Source: Actinokineospora auranticolor (GTDB taxonomy: Bacteria; Actinomycetota; Actinomycetes; Mycobacteriales; Pseudonocardiaceae). Taken from it: DNA of 64,000 nt. The position numbers were made by a program, and so were the translations under genes. Location: NCBI RefSeq assembly GCF_002934265.1, contig NZ_PTIX01000013.1, positions 1 through 64,000 on the forward strand, read 5' to 3'. How positions within the stretch are numbered: the stretch's first letter is position 1; every line of letters begins with the position of its first letter. Positions 9,090-17,444 of this stretch are shown here, piece after piece. A model generated the notes under the pieces. The model worked only from the letters and a program-made list of their open reading frames with translations, did no database searches and was not told where the DNA came from.

Positions 9090-9300
9090 GCGACGGGCGA
9101 CCACCCGCCCGCAGGACTCGATTCCCGGGCAGCCCACCGGCTCCGTGAAATGGCGGGACACGGAACCCGGGCTGGTGAACCCGACCAGATCGCGGATCTC
9201 GGTGACCATCAGGTTTCGCGTGCGCGAGCAGGTCCATGGCCCACTCCACCCGGCGATGGCCGAGGTACGTGTGGTGCCCGCCGAGGCCGCCAAGTTCAGC
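9090..9300 (-). pseudogene. AraC-family regulator remnant (C-terminal HTH only)
   Basis: Reading the minus strand with one frame change near 9210 recovers HHTYLGHRRVEWAMDLLAHA joined to MVTEIRDLVGFTSPGSVSRHFTE. This is the classic double helix-turn-helix end of AraC/XylS regulators, where R..RA..LL....V.EI...VGF.S...FSR.F is conserved. The rest of the regulator is absent and the adjoining sequence is noncoding. It is a decayed relic rather than a gene. Confidence 0.6.
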
Positions 9301-9327
9301 GGCTCGGCGTGGTGGGCGTCCGTCAGT

Positions 9328-10407
9328 TCACGTGTGCGCCGTGGGTGGGCAAGGGCCTCGGCACGGCTTACGCGGTGGGACGACCGGCTCCGGGTCGGCG
9401 TCCGGGTCGGTCACTTCCAGGTCGGCGGGCCAGTACTTCTCGACGAACTCGTGGAACAGGTCGCCGGGCTCGGCCTCGAAGTAGTCCCAGGGGAAGCCGG
9501 TCAGGCGGTCGCGCATGCCGAGCAGGTGCAGCAGGGTGCGCTGTTCGTGACCGGCGAGACCGAAGACGACGGCGAAGTTGTTGTGCGCGGCGATGGCGCG
9601 CGGGTGCGGTTTCTCGGCGCGTAACCACTTGTCGGCGGCGCCCTCGACCATGCTCATCGACTTGGTCAGCGCCTCGCGCTGGAAGCGGCGGCGGTCGCGG
9701 CCCGCGTCGTGCTCGCGGCCCTCGTACATCAGGAACTCGGCGATGGCCATGGCGACGACGGCGGTGACCGGGTCGCCCGCCGGGGCCTCGTTGGCCGCTT
9801 GGTGGGCGAAGCGCAGCATCTCGTCGTGGGAACCGTTCCACTTCTCGCACAGCAGCCACATGCGGGTCTGGTTGGCGGTCCACAGGGTCGGGCAGCGGCG
9901 GTGGACCTCGCCCCACAGCTCGTCGTGCTGCTCGCGCTTGATGCCGAGCAGCACGGCCGTCGACATCAGCTCGGCCCACGGGATGGGGTCGTCGGGCAGT
10001 GCCTCGGCGGCGCCGTGCAGGAACGGCAGGGCCTTGCCCGCGGTGGCGCGGACCAGCTGGAACCGCTCCTCCCCCACGGTGCTCGCCCAGCCGCCGCCGC
10101 GGATGGCGCCCGCTTCCTGGGCGTAGCAGGAGCCCGCCAGCAGGGCCAGTTCCGGGTCGTGGTGCTCGACTGCCAGCTCGGCGATGTCGTCGGCGCGGCC
10201 CAGGGGGATCGCGTTGGTGAGCTTGTCCAGGCGGAGGTCGCGGGTCTCGGGGTCGTCGCGTACCTCGGCGAGGACGGTGATGGCGGCGCTGAGGTGGCCG
10301 TCGGTGACCTCGGCGATGGCGGCGTCGAGGATCGGGTCTATCCACGCGTGGCCGGTGATGGGCGTCCGTTTCGCGGGCGCGGTCGAGCGACGTCCCCAGA
10401 ATTTCAT
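9328..10407 (-). CDS. Hypothetical alpha-helical cytosolic protein
   Basis: 359-residue soluble protein beginning MKFWGRRS with no signal peptide. It is rich in Ala/Leu helices of TPR-like character, for example AAITVLAEVRDDPETRDLRLD and AAHNNFAVVFGLAGHEQRTL. Tryptophans (PWAELM, LWTANQTRMWLL, KWNGSHDEM) are regularly placed. The C-terminus contains GDLFHEFVEKYWPADLEVTD and ends in a short Pro-rich tail. It resembles actinobacterial 'hypothetical' proteins of similar length, but I cannot name a family or role. It is transcribed alone, with no operon partner. Confidence 0.72.
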   Translation of the reverse strand: MKFWGRRSTAPAKRTPITGHAWIDPILDAAIAEVTDGHLSAAITVLAEVRDDPETRDLRLDKLTNAIPLGRADDIAELAVEHHDPELALLAGSCYAQEAGAIRGGGWASTVGEERFQLVRATAGKALPFLHGAAEALPDDPIPWAELMSTAVLLGIKREQHDELWGEVHRRCPTLWTANQTRMWLLCEKWNGSHDEMLRFAHQAANEAPAGDPVTAVVAMAIAEFLMYEGREHDAGRDRRRFQREALTKSMSMVEGAADKWLRAEKPHPRAIAAHNNFAVVFGLAGHEQRTLLHLLGMRDRLTGFPWDYFEAEPGDLFHEFVEKYWPADLEVTDPDADPEPVVPPRKPCRGPCPPTAHT

Positions 10408-10540
10408 GGTGCCAGGTTAGGGCGTGCTGCTTGGTTCCGGCCAGGAGGTCTTGATCGTCCATAGGGGACGTCGTGGGGTGCTGTCGCCTGCGGGTCGAGT
10501 TGGGTTTGTCCGGCTGTTCGCGGAAAAGCTGTGGGGCCTC

Positions 10541-10675
10541 GATTGGGCGAACTTGCTTTGCGCGGGGCCCCTACGAGCCTGCGGTGGGGAAGAGCGGTGG
10601 GGATGGGCAAGCCCACCCCACCCGCGGGCGAGCTTGGCAGGCTCGTCCCCCCACGCAAAGCAAGTCCACCCAATC
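10541..10675. repeat. 135-bp imperfect palindrome (MITE/REP-like or bidirectional terminator)
   Basis: The left arm (10541-10582, containing ACTTGCTTTGCG and ACGAGCCTGC) matches the reverse complement of the right arm (10636-10675, containing GCAGGCTCGT and CGCAAAGCAAGT) with only a few mismatches over about 40 bp. A smaller hairpin (TGGGCAAGCCCA core, about 10605-10617) sits between the arms. No coding capacity is visible inside. Confidence 0.65.
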
Positions 10676-11075
10676 ACGGCGAATGGTGGGGGCGAGTCGC
10701 GTCAGGTGGGGGGCTGGACTCAAGCGGCGGTTGTGGGGTGGGTGCGGTGTGGCCAGGTCGCGTTGAGGTGGGGCGGGCACGCGGGCGGCGGTTACGGGGT
10801 GGGTGCGGAGAGGGTGAGGGAGGGCGGTGAGGTTGGGTCGGTTGGGAAGAGAGTGAGGCAGGGCGGGAGAAGGTGCTGTGGGGCGGCGGTGCTGGATCAC
10901 GTGGCGGTCAGGTGGTGGAGTGCGGGGAAGAGGGATGTCACGGCGATCGCCCGCCGAGTCGAGGACTGTGCCGGATGAGTTGAGCACGTCGGGACCAGGC
11001 AGATGCCGCGACCGCCACCGGCCCGGAGAGGACGAAGTCGGGTGCGGAGAACGAGGCCAGGCGTGGAAACCGCGT

Positions 11076-11106
11076 GCCCTTCCCCGCCACGTTGGCGCGG
11101 AAGGGC
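11076..11106 (-). terminator. Hairpin downstream of polA
   Basis: Arms of 14 bp (GCCCTTCCCCGCCA with TGGCGCGGAAGGGC) with one mismatch and a 3-nt loop, about 50 bp past the polA stop. Confidence 0.55.
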
Positions 11107-11156
11107 GCGCGGCCATCACCTGCCGAGTCGGGGACGGTGTCAGGAGGGAGCGATGC

Positions 11157-13895
11157 TCAGTGCGCCGCCTGGTTCCAGGACTTGCCGAAGCCGACCGAGA
11201 CGTCGAGGGGGACGCGGAGGGTGAAGGCGGCGGCCATCTGGGCTCGGACCAGTTCCTCGACCCGTTCCTGTTCGCCTTCGGCTACCTCCAGGACCAGTTC
11301 GTCGTGGACCTGGAGCAGGGTTCGGGTGCGGAGGTCGGCCGTGGTCAGTTCGCGGTGGACGTTGAGCATGGCGACCTTGATGATGTCCGCCGCGCTGCCC
11401 TGGATGGGGGCGTTGAGCGCCATCCGCTCCGCCATCTCGCGGCGCTGGCGGTTGTCGCTGGTCAGGTCCGGGAGGTAGCGGCGGCGGCCGAACAGGGTCT
11501 CGGTGTAGCCGTCCTTGCGGGCTTGGGCGACAACCTCGTGCAGGTAGTCGCGGACGCCGCCGAAGCCCTCGAAGTAGTCGTCCATCAGGGCGCGGGCTTC
11601 TTCGGTGGTGATCCGCAGCTGCTGGGACAGGCCGTAGGCGGAGAGGCCGTACGCCAGGCCGTAGTTCATCGCCTTGATCTTGGCGCGCTGCTCCTGGGTG
11701 ACCGCGGTCGGCGCTACGGAGAAGACGCGGGCGGCGGTGGCGGCGTGGAAGTCGTGGCCCGAGTTGAACGCCTCGATCAGCGCCGCGTCCTCCGACAGGT
11801 GGGCCATGATCCGCATCTCGATCTGGCTGTAGTCGGCGGTGAGCAGGTCGACGAAGCCGTCGCCGACGACGAAGGCGTCGCGGATGGTGCGGCCCGCCTC
11901 GGTGCGGATCGGGATGTTCTGCAGGTTCGGCTCGGTGGACGAGAGCCTGCCCGTGGCCGCGATGGTCTGGTTGAACGTGGTGTGCACGCGGCCGTCGTCG
12001 GACACCGACTTGATCAGGCCCTCGACGGTGACCCGCAGCCGGGTGGCGTCGCGGTGCTCGAGCATGTGCGCCAGGAACGGGTGCTGGGTCTGCTCGAACA
12101 GCGTGGTCAGCGCCTCGGCGTCGGTGGTGTAGCCGGTCTTGGTGCGCTTGGTCTTCGGCATCTGGAGCTCGTCGAAGAGCACGACCTGCAGCTGCTTGGG
12201 CGAGCCGAGGTTGATCTCCTTGCCGATCACGTCGAACGCCGACCGCTCGGCGTCGCGGACCCGGGTGGCGAAGTCGGACTCCAGCTCGCCCAGCTTCTCG
12301 GTGTCCACGGCGATGCCGACGGACTCCACGTCGGCCAGCACGCGCAGCAGCGGCAGCTCCATGTCGACCAGCAGCGCCGCCTGGCCGGTCTCGGTGAGCG
12401 CGGTGTCGAGCGCGTCGGCCAGCTCGGCGATCGCGCGGGCGCGCAGGATCTCCCCCGCCGCGAGCTTGCGCTCGTCGTCGCCCTCGTCGTCGAGCAGGGA
12501 CAGCTGCTGCTCGCCGTCGCCGTCCTCGACGCGCAGCTCGCGCTGGAGGTAGCGCAGGACGAGGTCGTCGAGGTTGAACGTGCGCTGGCCGGGGCGCACC
12601 AGGTACGCGGCGAGCGCGGTGTCGGTGGCCAGCCCGCCCAGCTCCCAGCCGCGGTGGCGCAGGGCGTGCAGGGACCGCTTGACGTCGTGCGCGAGCTTGG
12701 GCGCGTCCGGGTCGGCCAGCCAGGCGCGGAACGCGGTCTCGTCGGCCTCGGTCAGCGTGGTGACGTCGACGAACACGCCCTCGCCGCCCGCGGTGGCCAG
12801 GGCGACCGACCGCAGCTCGACGGCCTGCCCGGACACGCCGGTGGACACGTCGCGGAAGGACAACCCGATGCGGGTGCCCTTCGGCGCGTGCTCGGCCAGC
12901 CAGCCGGGCAACTCGCCCTCGGCGACGGCGCCGCCGCTGACCTCGAAGCCCTCCTCGGCCTCGGGCTCGGCGGTGGACAGGGTGGCGAACAGGCGGTCGC
13001 GCAGGACCCGGAACTCCAGCTCGTCGAAGAGCCGGTGCACGGCGTCGCGGTCCCAGTCGCGCACGGCCAGGTCGGTCGGCCCGACCGCCAGCGGCACGTC
13101 CCGGACCAGCTCGGTGAGCTGCCGGTTGAGCAGCACGTTGGCCAGGTTGGCGCGCAGCGAGTCGCCGACCTTGCCCTTGACCTCGTCGACCCGGTCGACC
13201 AGGTCGCCCAGCGAGCCGAACTGCTGGATCCACTTGGTGATCGTCTTCTCGCCGACCCCGGGGACCTTGGGCAGGTTGTCGCTGGGGTCGCCGCGCAGGG
13301 CCGCGAAGTCGGGGTACTGGGCCGCGGTGACGCCGTACTTCGCCAGCACCAGCTCGGGGGTGAAGCGGGCCAGCTCGGAGACGCCCTTGACCGGGTAGAG
13401 CACGGTGACGTCGTCGGTCACGAGCTGGAGCGCGTCGCGGTCGCCGGTGCAGATGGCGACCTGGAAGCCCGCGGCGGTGGCCTGCGTGGTGAGGGTGGCG
13501 ATGAGGTCGTCGGCCTCGTAGTTGTCCAGGGCGAGCTTCTGGATGTTGAGCGTGCCCAGCACGTCCTCGATGAGGCTGACCTGCCCCTTGAACTCGTCGG
13601 GGCTGGCCGAGCGGTTGGCCTTGTACTCGGCGTACTGCTCGGTGCGGAAGGTCTTGCGGGAGACGTCGAAGCACACCGCCAGGTGCGTGGGGGCCTCGTC
13701 GCGCAGCAGGTTGATGAGCATCGAGGTGAAGCCGTAGACCGCGTTGGTGTGCTGGCCGGTGCCGGTCTGGAAGTTCTCCTTCGGCAGCGCGAAGAACGCC
13801 CGGTACGCCATGGAGTGGCCGTCGATGAGCAGCAGCCGCGGGGCAGCCCCGTGGTTTGCCGAGGTCGTGGCACGGGTCTCAGTCTTCGCAGGCAC
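11157..13895 (-). CDS. polA: DNA polymerase I
   Basis: Repair and Okazaki-fragment polymerase, 912 residues. The N-terminal 5'-3' exonuclease (FEN-like) spans about residues 18-300 (LLLIDGHSMAYRAFF; YEADDLIATL; ICTGDRDALQLV; GVGEKTITKWIQQ). The central proofreading-exonuclease-like domain lacks the DxE motif, which is normal for actinobacterial Pol I and implies no 3'-5' proofreading. The C-terminal polymerase has motif A (LLTADYSQIEMRIMAHLS), motif B (RAKIKAMNYGLAYGLSAYGL) and motif C (LLQVHDELVLEV). The ATG at 13895 lies 44 bp from the divergent thioesterase. Confidence 0.98.
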   Translation of the reverse strand: MPAKTETRATTSANHGAAPRLLLIDGHSMAYRAFFALPKENFQTGTGQHTNAVYGFTSMLINLLRDEAPTHLAVCFDVSRKTFRTEQYAEYKANRSASPDEFKGQVSLIEDVLGTLNIQKLALDNYEADDLIATLTTQATAAGFQVAICTGDRDALQLVTDDVTVLYPVKGVSELARFTPELVLAKYGVTAAQYPDFAALRGDPSDNLPKVPGVGEKTITKWIQQFGSLGDLVDRVDEVKGKVGDSLRANLANVLLNRQLTELVRDVPLAVGPTDLAVRDWDRDAVHRLFDELEFRVLRDRLFATLSTAEPEAEEGFEVSGGAVAEGELPGWLAEHAPKGTRIGLSFRDVSTGVSGQAVELRSVALATAGGEGVFVDVTTLTEADETAFRAWLADPDAPKLAHDVKRSLHALRHRGWELGGLATDTALAAYLVRPGQRTFNLDDLVLRYLQRELRVEDGDGEQQLSLLDDEGDDERKLAAGEILRARAIAELADALDTALTETGQAALLVDMELPLLRVLADVESVGIAVDTEKLGELESDFATRVRDAERSAFDVIGKEINLGSPKQLQVVLFDELQMPKTKRTKTGYTTDAEALTTLFEQTQHPFLAHMLEHRDATRLRVTVEGLIKSVSDDGRVHTTFNQTIAATGRLSSTEPNLQNIPIRTEAGRTIRDAFVVGDGFVDLLTADYSQIEMRIMAHLSEDAALIEAFNSGHDFHAATAARVFSVAPTAVTQEQRAKIKAMNYGLAYGLSAYGLSQQLRITTEEARALMDDYFEGFGGVRDYLHEVVAQARKDGYTETLFGRRRYLPDLTSDNRQRREMAERMALNAPIQGSAADIIKVAMLNVHRELTTADLRTRTLLQVHDELVLEVAEGEQERVEELVRAQMAAAFTLRVPLDVSVGFGKSWNQAAH

Positions 13896-13938
13896 GGTCC
13901 GAGTCTAGGGTGGGGCACCGACACCGATCGGAGGACCC

Positions 13939-14367
13939 ATGAGCGGGACGGAGCTGGGCGGCCTGCCCGGCGTGCGGAGCGAGTTCGCGGACGAGCTGCT
14001 GACGGACAAGCTCGGCATCCTGTTCACCGACTGGGACCCGAAGCGGCTGGTCGCGACCATGCCGGTGGCGGGCAACCGGCAGCCGTACGGCCTGCTGCAC
14101 GGCGGCGCCAACGCGGCGCTGGCGGAGACCCTGGGGTCGGTGGCGGCGAGCCTGAACGCGCCGGAGGGGAAGCTGGTGGTGGGGCTGGAGCTGTCCTGCA
14201 CGCACCACCGGGCGGCGCACGCCGGGCTGGTGACGGGGGTGTGCACGCCGCTGCACCTCGGGCGGAGCACGTCGACCTTCGAGATCGTGATCACCGACGA
14301 GGACGACCGCCGCACCTGCACCGCCCGCCTGACCTGCGTCGCGGTGAACCGCCCGCCGGGCCAGTAG
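13939..14367 (+). CDS. PaaI-type hotdog-fold thioesterase
   Basis: 142-residue acyl-CoA thioesterase-like protein of the 4HBT/PaaI family. It has the conserved RQPYGLLHGGANAALAETLGS segment (HGG with the catalytic-acid position in the following helix) and a matching terminal strand (CTARLTCVAV). It probably hydrolyses aryl or fatty acyl-CoA esters. It is divergent from polA with a 43-bp spacer; the same polA-thioesterase neighbourhood occurs in other actinobacteria. Confidence 0.88.
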   Translation: MSGTELGGLPGVRSEFADELLTDKLGILFTDWDPKRLVATMPVAGNRQPYGLLHGGANAALAETLGSVAASLNAPEGKLVVGLELSCTHHRAAHAGLVTGVCTPLHLGRSTSTFEIVITDEDDRRTCTARLTCVAVNRPPGQ

Positions 14368-14658
14368 TCCCGGGAACCCCGCGTTCCGCTGCCGCGGGCA
14401 GGTACGGCAGTCCGAACCCGTTCTCCGCTGCGCACCACCGCGCGACCGGTGTGGGGTTCCAGTGGGTGACGGGTGTGGTCCTCGACAGCGGACCGTGGGT
14501 GGATCCGCTTCTCCCACGCCCGGTGACCGCCCGACTGAGCGCATCGTCGTCGCGACCGTTTACGTGTCCACTGTGGCCGGATACCGTCGATTCCCAAGCC
14601 GGGTCCGGTCCCCATTCGACCTATGTCGGATACCAGCGCACAGGGACGGTGGAGCACG

Positions 14659-15780
14659 ATGGCTAACAACGTGGCGGTCGACGGCAACGGGTACATGTGG
14701 TTCTTCTCGATCGGGGCGGACGGCCTGCCCTGGTACGCCCACCAGAGCCTGCCCGGCGGGCGGTTCAACGGGAGCTGGCACTGGCTCAGCCGCAACCGCA
14801 CCTCGTTCACCAGCCTGGTCGCGGCCGCCAACGCCGATGGCAGGCTGGAGGTCTTCGGCGTCTCCGGGGACCAGCTGATGCACACCTACCAGGTCTGCGT
14901 CGGCGACGCGTTCAGCCCGCTGTCCCGGCTCGGTGACGACATCCAGGGGCGGCAGGACGCGATCCTCGACGGCAACGGGCACCTCCAGGTCGTCACCTGC
15001 ACCGCCGCCGGTGTCTGCCAGGTCATCCACCAGGACCCCGACAGCGCGACCGGCACCGGTTGGACGGACTGGATCCCGCTGAACCCCGCCAACCCCATCG
15101 CGGGCATGACCGACCCGAAGATCTCCACCAACCAGAACGGCTGCCTGCAGGTCTTCGTCGTCGACCAGGCGCGCGGCCGGATCATGACCAGCAGGCAGAG
15201 CGCGCCGGGCAGCGACACGTGGACGGCGCTGGTCCAGCTGCCCGGTTTGGACACCGCGGTGCTCGGCGACCTCGCGGTGGCGGTCAACAACGGCAACCTG
15301 GCCACCGAGAACCAGTGGATGGAGCTGTTCTACCGGGGCGTCGACGGCCAGGTGAACCACATCCAGCAGGACGGCCCGAACTCCGAGGCCTGGTCGAGCG
15401 GGTACGGCATGGGCATCGTCCTGCCGACGGTGCCCGACACCGCCAACCTCCCCGACGGCAAGATCCAGCTCCTCGCGGTCTCGGCGGGCACCATCCACGC
15501 GAACCGGCAGTTCGGCTGCGGGTGCGACGGCTGGGTGGGCTGGCGGGCCTTCGACCCGCAACTGCCCGAGTCCAGCCCCGCCCTGGGAGCCGCGCACCTG
15601 GCCGTGAACGACGACGGGCGCCTGCAGGCCTTCGCGTTCTGCGACGACCTCCTCAACGCCACCCTCGCGCAGACGCCCCTCGACGGCGACTGGGGCTCGT
15701 CCTGGCACGGGTTCGGCATGGGCTGGGGCTACGACGCGACCGGCACCCTCATCCGGCTCCGCGAAGAGGTCACCCACTGA
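14659..15780 (+). CDS. PLL/tectonin-like beta-propeller lectin-type protein
   Basis: About 373 residues made of repeated beta-propeller blades of 45-55 residues. Each has a pattern like NVAVDGNGYMWFFSIGADGL ... W..W..L or AANADGRLEVFGVSGDQLMH. Similar blade motifs recur near residues 4, 50, 97, 155, 220, 290 and 325. Such proteins bind sugars (fucose-binding PLL type) or modified surfaces. No signal peptide is visible. The chosen ATG has GGTGGAG five bases upstream; an in-frame ATG at 14623 lacks a ribosome-binding site. A clear terminator follows the stop. Confidence 0.75.
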   Translation: MANNVAVDGNGYMWFFSIGADGLPWYAHQSLPGGRFNGSWHWLSRNRTSFTSLVAAANADGRLEVFGVSGDQLMHTYQVCVGDAFSPLSRLGDDIQGRQDAILDGNGHLQVVTCTAAGVCQVIHQDPDSATGTGWTDWIPLNPANPIAGMTDPKISTNQNGCLQVFVVDQARGRIMTSRQSAPGSDTWTALVQLPGLDTAVLGDLAVAVNNGNLATENQWMELFYRGVDGQVNHIQQDGPNSEAWSSGYGMGIVLPTVPDTANLPDGKIQLLAVSAGTIHANRQFGCGCDGWVGWRAFDPQLPESSPALGAAHLAVNDDGRLQAFAFCDDLLNATLAQTPLDGDWGSSWHGFGMGWGYDATGTLIRLREEVTH

Positions 15781-15784
15781 CGAC

Positions 15785-15820
15785 CGATGGGCCGCTCCCC
15801 TGCCGGGGGGCGGCCCATCG
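15785..15820 (+). terminator. Hairpin after the beta-propeller gene
   Basis: 16-bp arms (15785-15800 and 15805-15820) with a single G-T wobble and a 4-nt loop, five bases after the stop. It also lies 3' of livF, so it may serve both convergent genes. Confidence 0.8.
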
Positions 15821-15834
15821 TGGTGGAAACGGTT

Positions 15835-15904
15835 ACGCGTCGCCGAGGTAGGCGGCGCGCACTCGTGGCATCACGCGTCGCCGAGGTAGGCGGCGCGCAC
15901 TCGT
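15835..15904 (-). repeat. Tandem duplication of the livF 3' end
   Basis: A 32-bp unit (15835-15866 and 15873-15904, period 38) repeats the last ten codons of livF. Both copies end in an in-frame stop, TAA for the outer copy and TGA for the inner one actually used. Confidence 0.85.
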
Positions 15905-16584
15905 TCGTCGGCCAGCAGGTCGTGGCCGGGGCCCTCCAGGGTGGTGCGGCCCAGGTCGATCACGTAGCCGCGGTCGGACAGCGCCAGCGCGGCCAGCGCG
16001 TTCTGCTCGACCAGCAGGATCGTGGTTCCCTGGGACTGCAACTCCTTGATGGTGTCGAAGATCCGCTGCGTCATGATCGGTGACAGGCCCATCGACGGCT
16101 CGTCGAGCATCAGCAGGCGCGGCTTGGACATCATCGCCCGGCCGATCGCCAGCATCTGCTGCTCACCGCCGGAGAACAGGCCCGCCTTCTGGTTGCGCCG
16201 CTCGCCGAGGACCGGGAACAGCTCGTAGACCCGCTCCATGTCGGCCGCGACCCCCGCGTCCTTGCGGACGTAGGCGCCCAGCTGCAGGTTCTCGGCCACC
16301 GTCATGCGGCCGAAGAGCCTGCGGCCCTCGGGGCAGTGCGCGACGCCCAGCTCCAGGATGGTGTGCGCGGCCAGCGACTCGATGGGCTTGCCCTCGAACC
16401 GGATCGCACCGGTCAGCGGGCGCAGCAGCCCGGAGATCGTGCGCAGCGTCGTGGTCTTGCCCGCGCCGTTGCTGCCGATCAGGCTGACGATCTGGCCCTC
16501 GCCGACGGCGAACGAGATGTCGCGGACAGCCTCGATGGCGCCGTAGGCGACGCTGAGGTTCTCCACCTCCAGCAGAGCGGTCAC
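15871..16584 (-). CDS. livF: Branched-chain amino-acid ABC transporter, ATP-binding protein LivF
   Basis: 237-residue ATPase of the HAAT-family importer. Walker A is GSNGAGKTT, the signature is LFSGGEQQMLAIGRA, Walker B is LLMLDEPSMGLSP and the H-loop region is TILLVEQN. The family-specific VAHCPEGRRLFGRMTVAENL is present. The GTG start overlaps the livG stop by four bases (GTGA). The 3' end is duplicated just beyond the stop. It pairs with LivG to power uptake of leucine/isoleucine/valine or a similar substrate. Confidence 0.95.
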   Translation of the reverse strand: MTALLEVENLSVAYGAIEAVRDISFAVGEGQIVSLIGSNGAGKTTTLRTISGLLRPLTGAIRFEGKPIESLAAHTILELGVAHCPEGRRLFGRMTVAENLQLGAYVRKDAGVAADMERVYELFPVLGERRNQKAGLFSGGEQQMLAIGRAMMSKPRLLMLDEPSMGLSPIMTQRIFDTIKELQSQGTTILLVEQNALAALALSDRGYVIDLGRTTLEGPGHDLLADERVRAAYLGDA

Positions 16585-17444
16585 CGCTTGTCTCCCTCGC
16601 TGCCGCCGTCCAACTCGATAACCTGGGTGTGGTCCGCGGTCTCGTCGGCGTAGTGGCGGACCTCGGCCTCCACCTCGTCCGGCGGCTTGCCCAGGTACGC
16701 CTCGATGACCCGGGGGTCGCCGCGCACCACGTCGGGCGTGCCCTCGACCAGCAGCTTGCCCTGCACCAGGACCGAGACGTGGTCGCACAACGAGAAGATG
16801 AACTTCGTGTCGTGCTCGATGACCACCACGGCCACCCCGGTCTCCCGGATGGCGAAGATGAGCTGCCGGGTCGCCTCGGTCTCCTGCGGGTTCATGCCCG
16901 CGGTCGGCTCGTCGAGCAGCAGCACCGACGGGTCGGTGGCCAGCGCCCGGGCGATCTCCAGCCTGCGCTGGTCGCCGTAGGGCAGGTTGCGGGACAGCTC
17001 GTCGTGCACGCGACCGAGGCCGACGAACTCCAGCAGCTCCAGGGACCGGTCGCGGGCCGCCTGCTCGCCGCGCCGGTAGGCGGGGCCGTGGAACAGCGAG
17101 GCGAGCGGGCCCTGCTTCATCCGCGAGTGCCGTCCCACCACGACGTTCTCCAGCGCGGTCATGCTGGGGAACAGCCGGATGTTCTGGAACGTGCGGGCCA
17201 CACCGGCCACGGTGACCGCGGCCGGGTCGCTGGGCAGCCGGGTGCCGCGCAGCGTGACCGTGCCCCGGGTCGGGGTGTAGAGACCGGTGAGGCAGTTGAA
17301 GAAGGTCGTCTTACCGGCGCCGTTGGGTCCGATCAGGCCGAGGATCTGCCCCTCGTCGAGGGTCAGGTTGACCTCGGAGAGCGCGGTGAGGCCGCCGAAG
17401 ACCATCGAGACGTCGCGCGCGGCGAGCACGGGGGTACCGGTCAT
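16581..17444 (-). CDS. livG: Branched-chain amino-acid ABC transporter, ATP-binding protein LivG
   Basis: 287-residue ATPase. Walker A is GPNGAGKTTFFNCLTG, the signature region is NLPYGDQRRLEIARALA, Walker B is VLLLDEPTAGMNP and the switch region is VAVVVIEHD. YGDQ in place of LSGG is the usual LivG variant. The C-terminal 30 residues are an acidic tail beyond the normal end. Its ATG overlaps the livM stop by four bases. It is the second ATPase of the livKHMGF operon. Confidence 0.95.
   Translation of the reverse strand: MTGTPVLAARDVSMVFGGLTALSEVNLTLDEGQILGLIGPNGAGKTTFFNCLTGLYTPTRGTVTLRGTRLPSDPAAVTVAGVARTFQNIRLFPSMTALENVVVGRHSRMKQGPLASLFHGPAYRRGEQAARDRSLELLEFVGLGRVHDELSRNLPYGDQRRLEIARALATDPSVLLLDEPTAGMNPQETEATRQLIFAIRETGVAVVVIEHDTKFIFSLCDHVSVLVQGKLLVEGTPDVVRGDPRVIEAYLGKPPDEVEAEVRHYADETADHTQVIELDGGSEGDKR

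Larger units (their letters stand above)
10408..11156. other. 750-bp intergenic region with palindromic repeats
   Basis: No convincing gene. It holds the imperfect palindrome at 10541-10675 and the polA hairpin at 11076-11106. G/T-rich low-complexity sequence lies between, in which several open frames exist only because of base composition. Confidence 0.6.

Noticed and set aside
10678-10930. Possible CRISPR-like repeats in the G/T-rich stretch
   Set aside because: Short GGTGGGG/GGGGTGGG runs recur but without constant repeat length or spacers.
10878-14666. Very long plus-strand open frame (over 1200 codons) opposite polA
   Set aside because: It is antisense to an unambiguous DNA polymerase I; such frames arise from GC-rich third positions. 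Its translation is Val/Leu/Gln/Arg-biased without domains.
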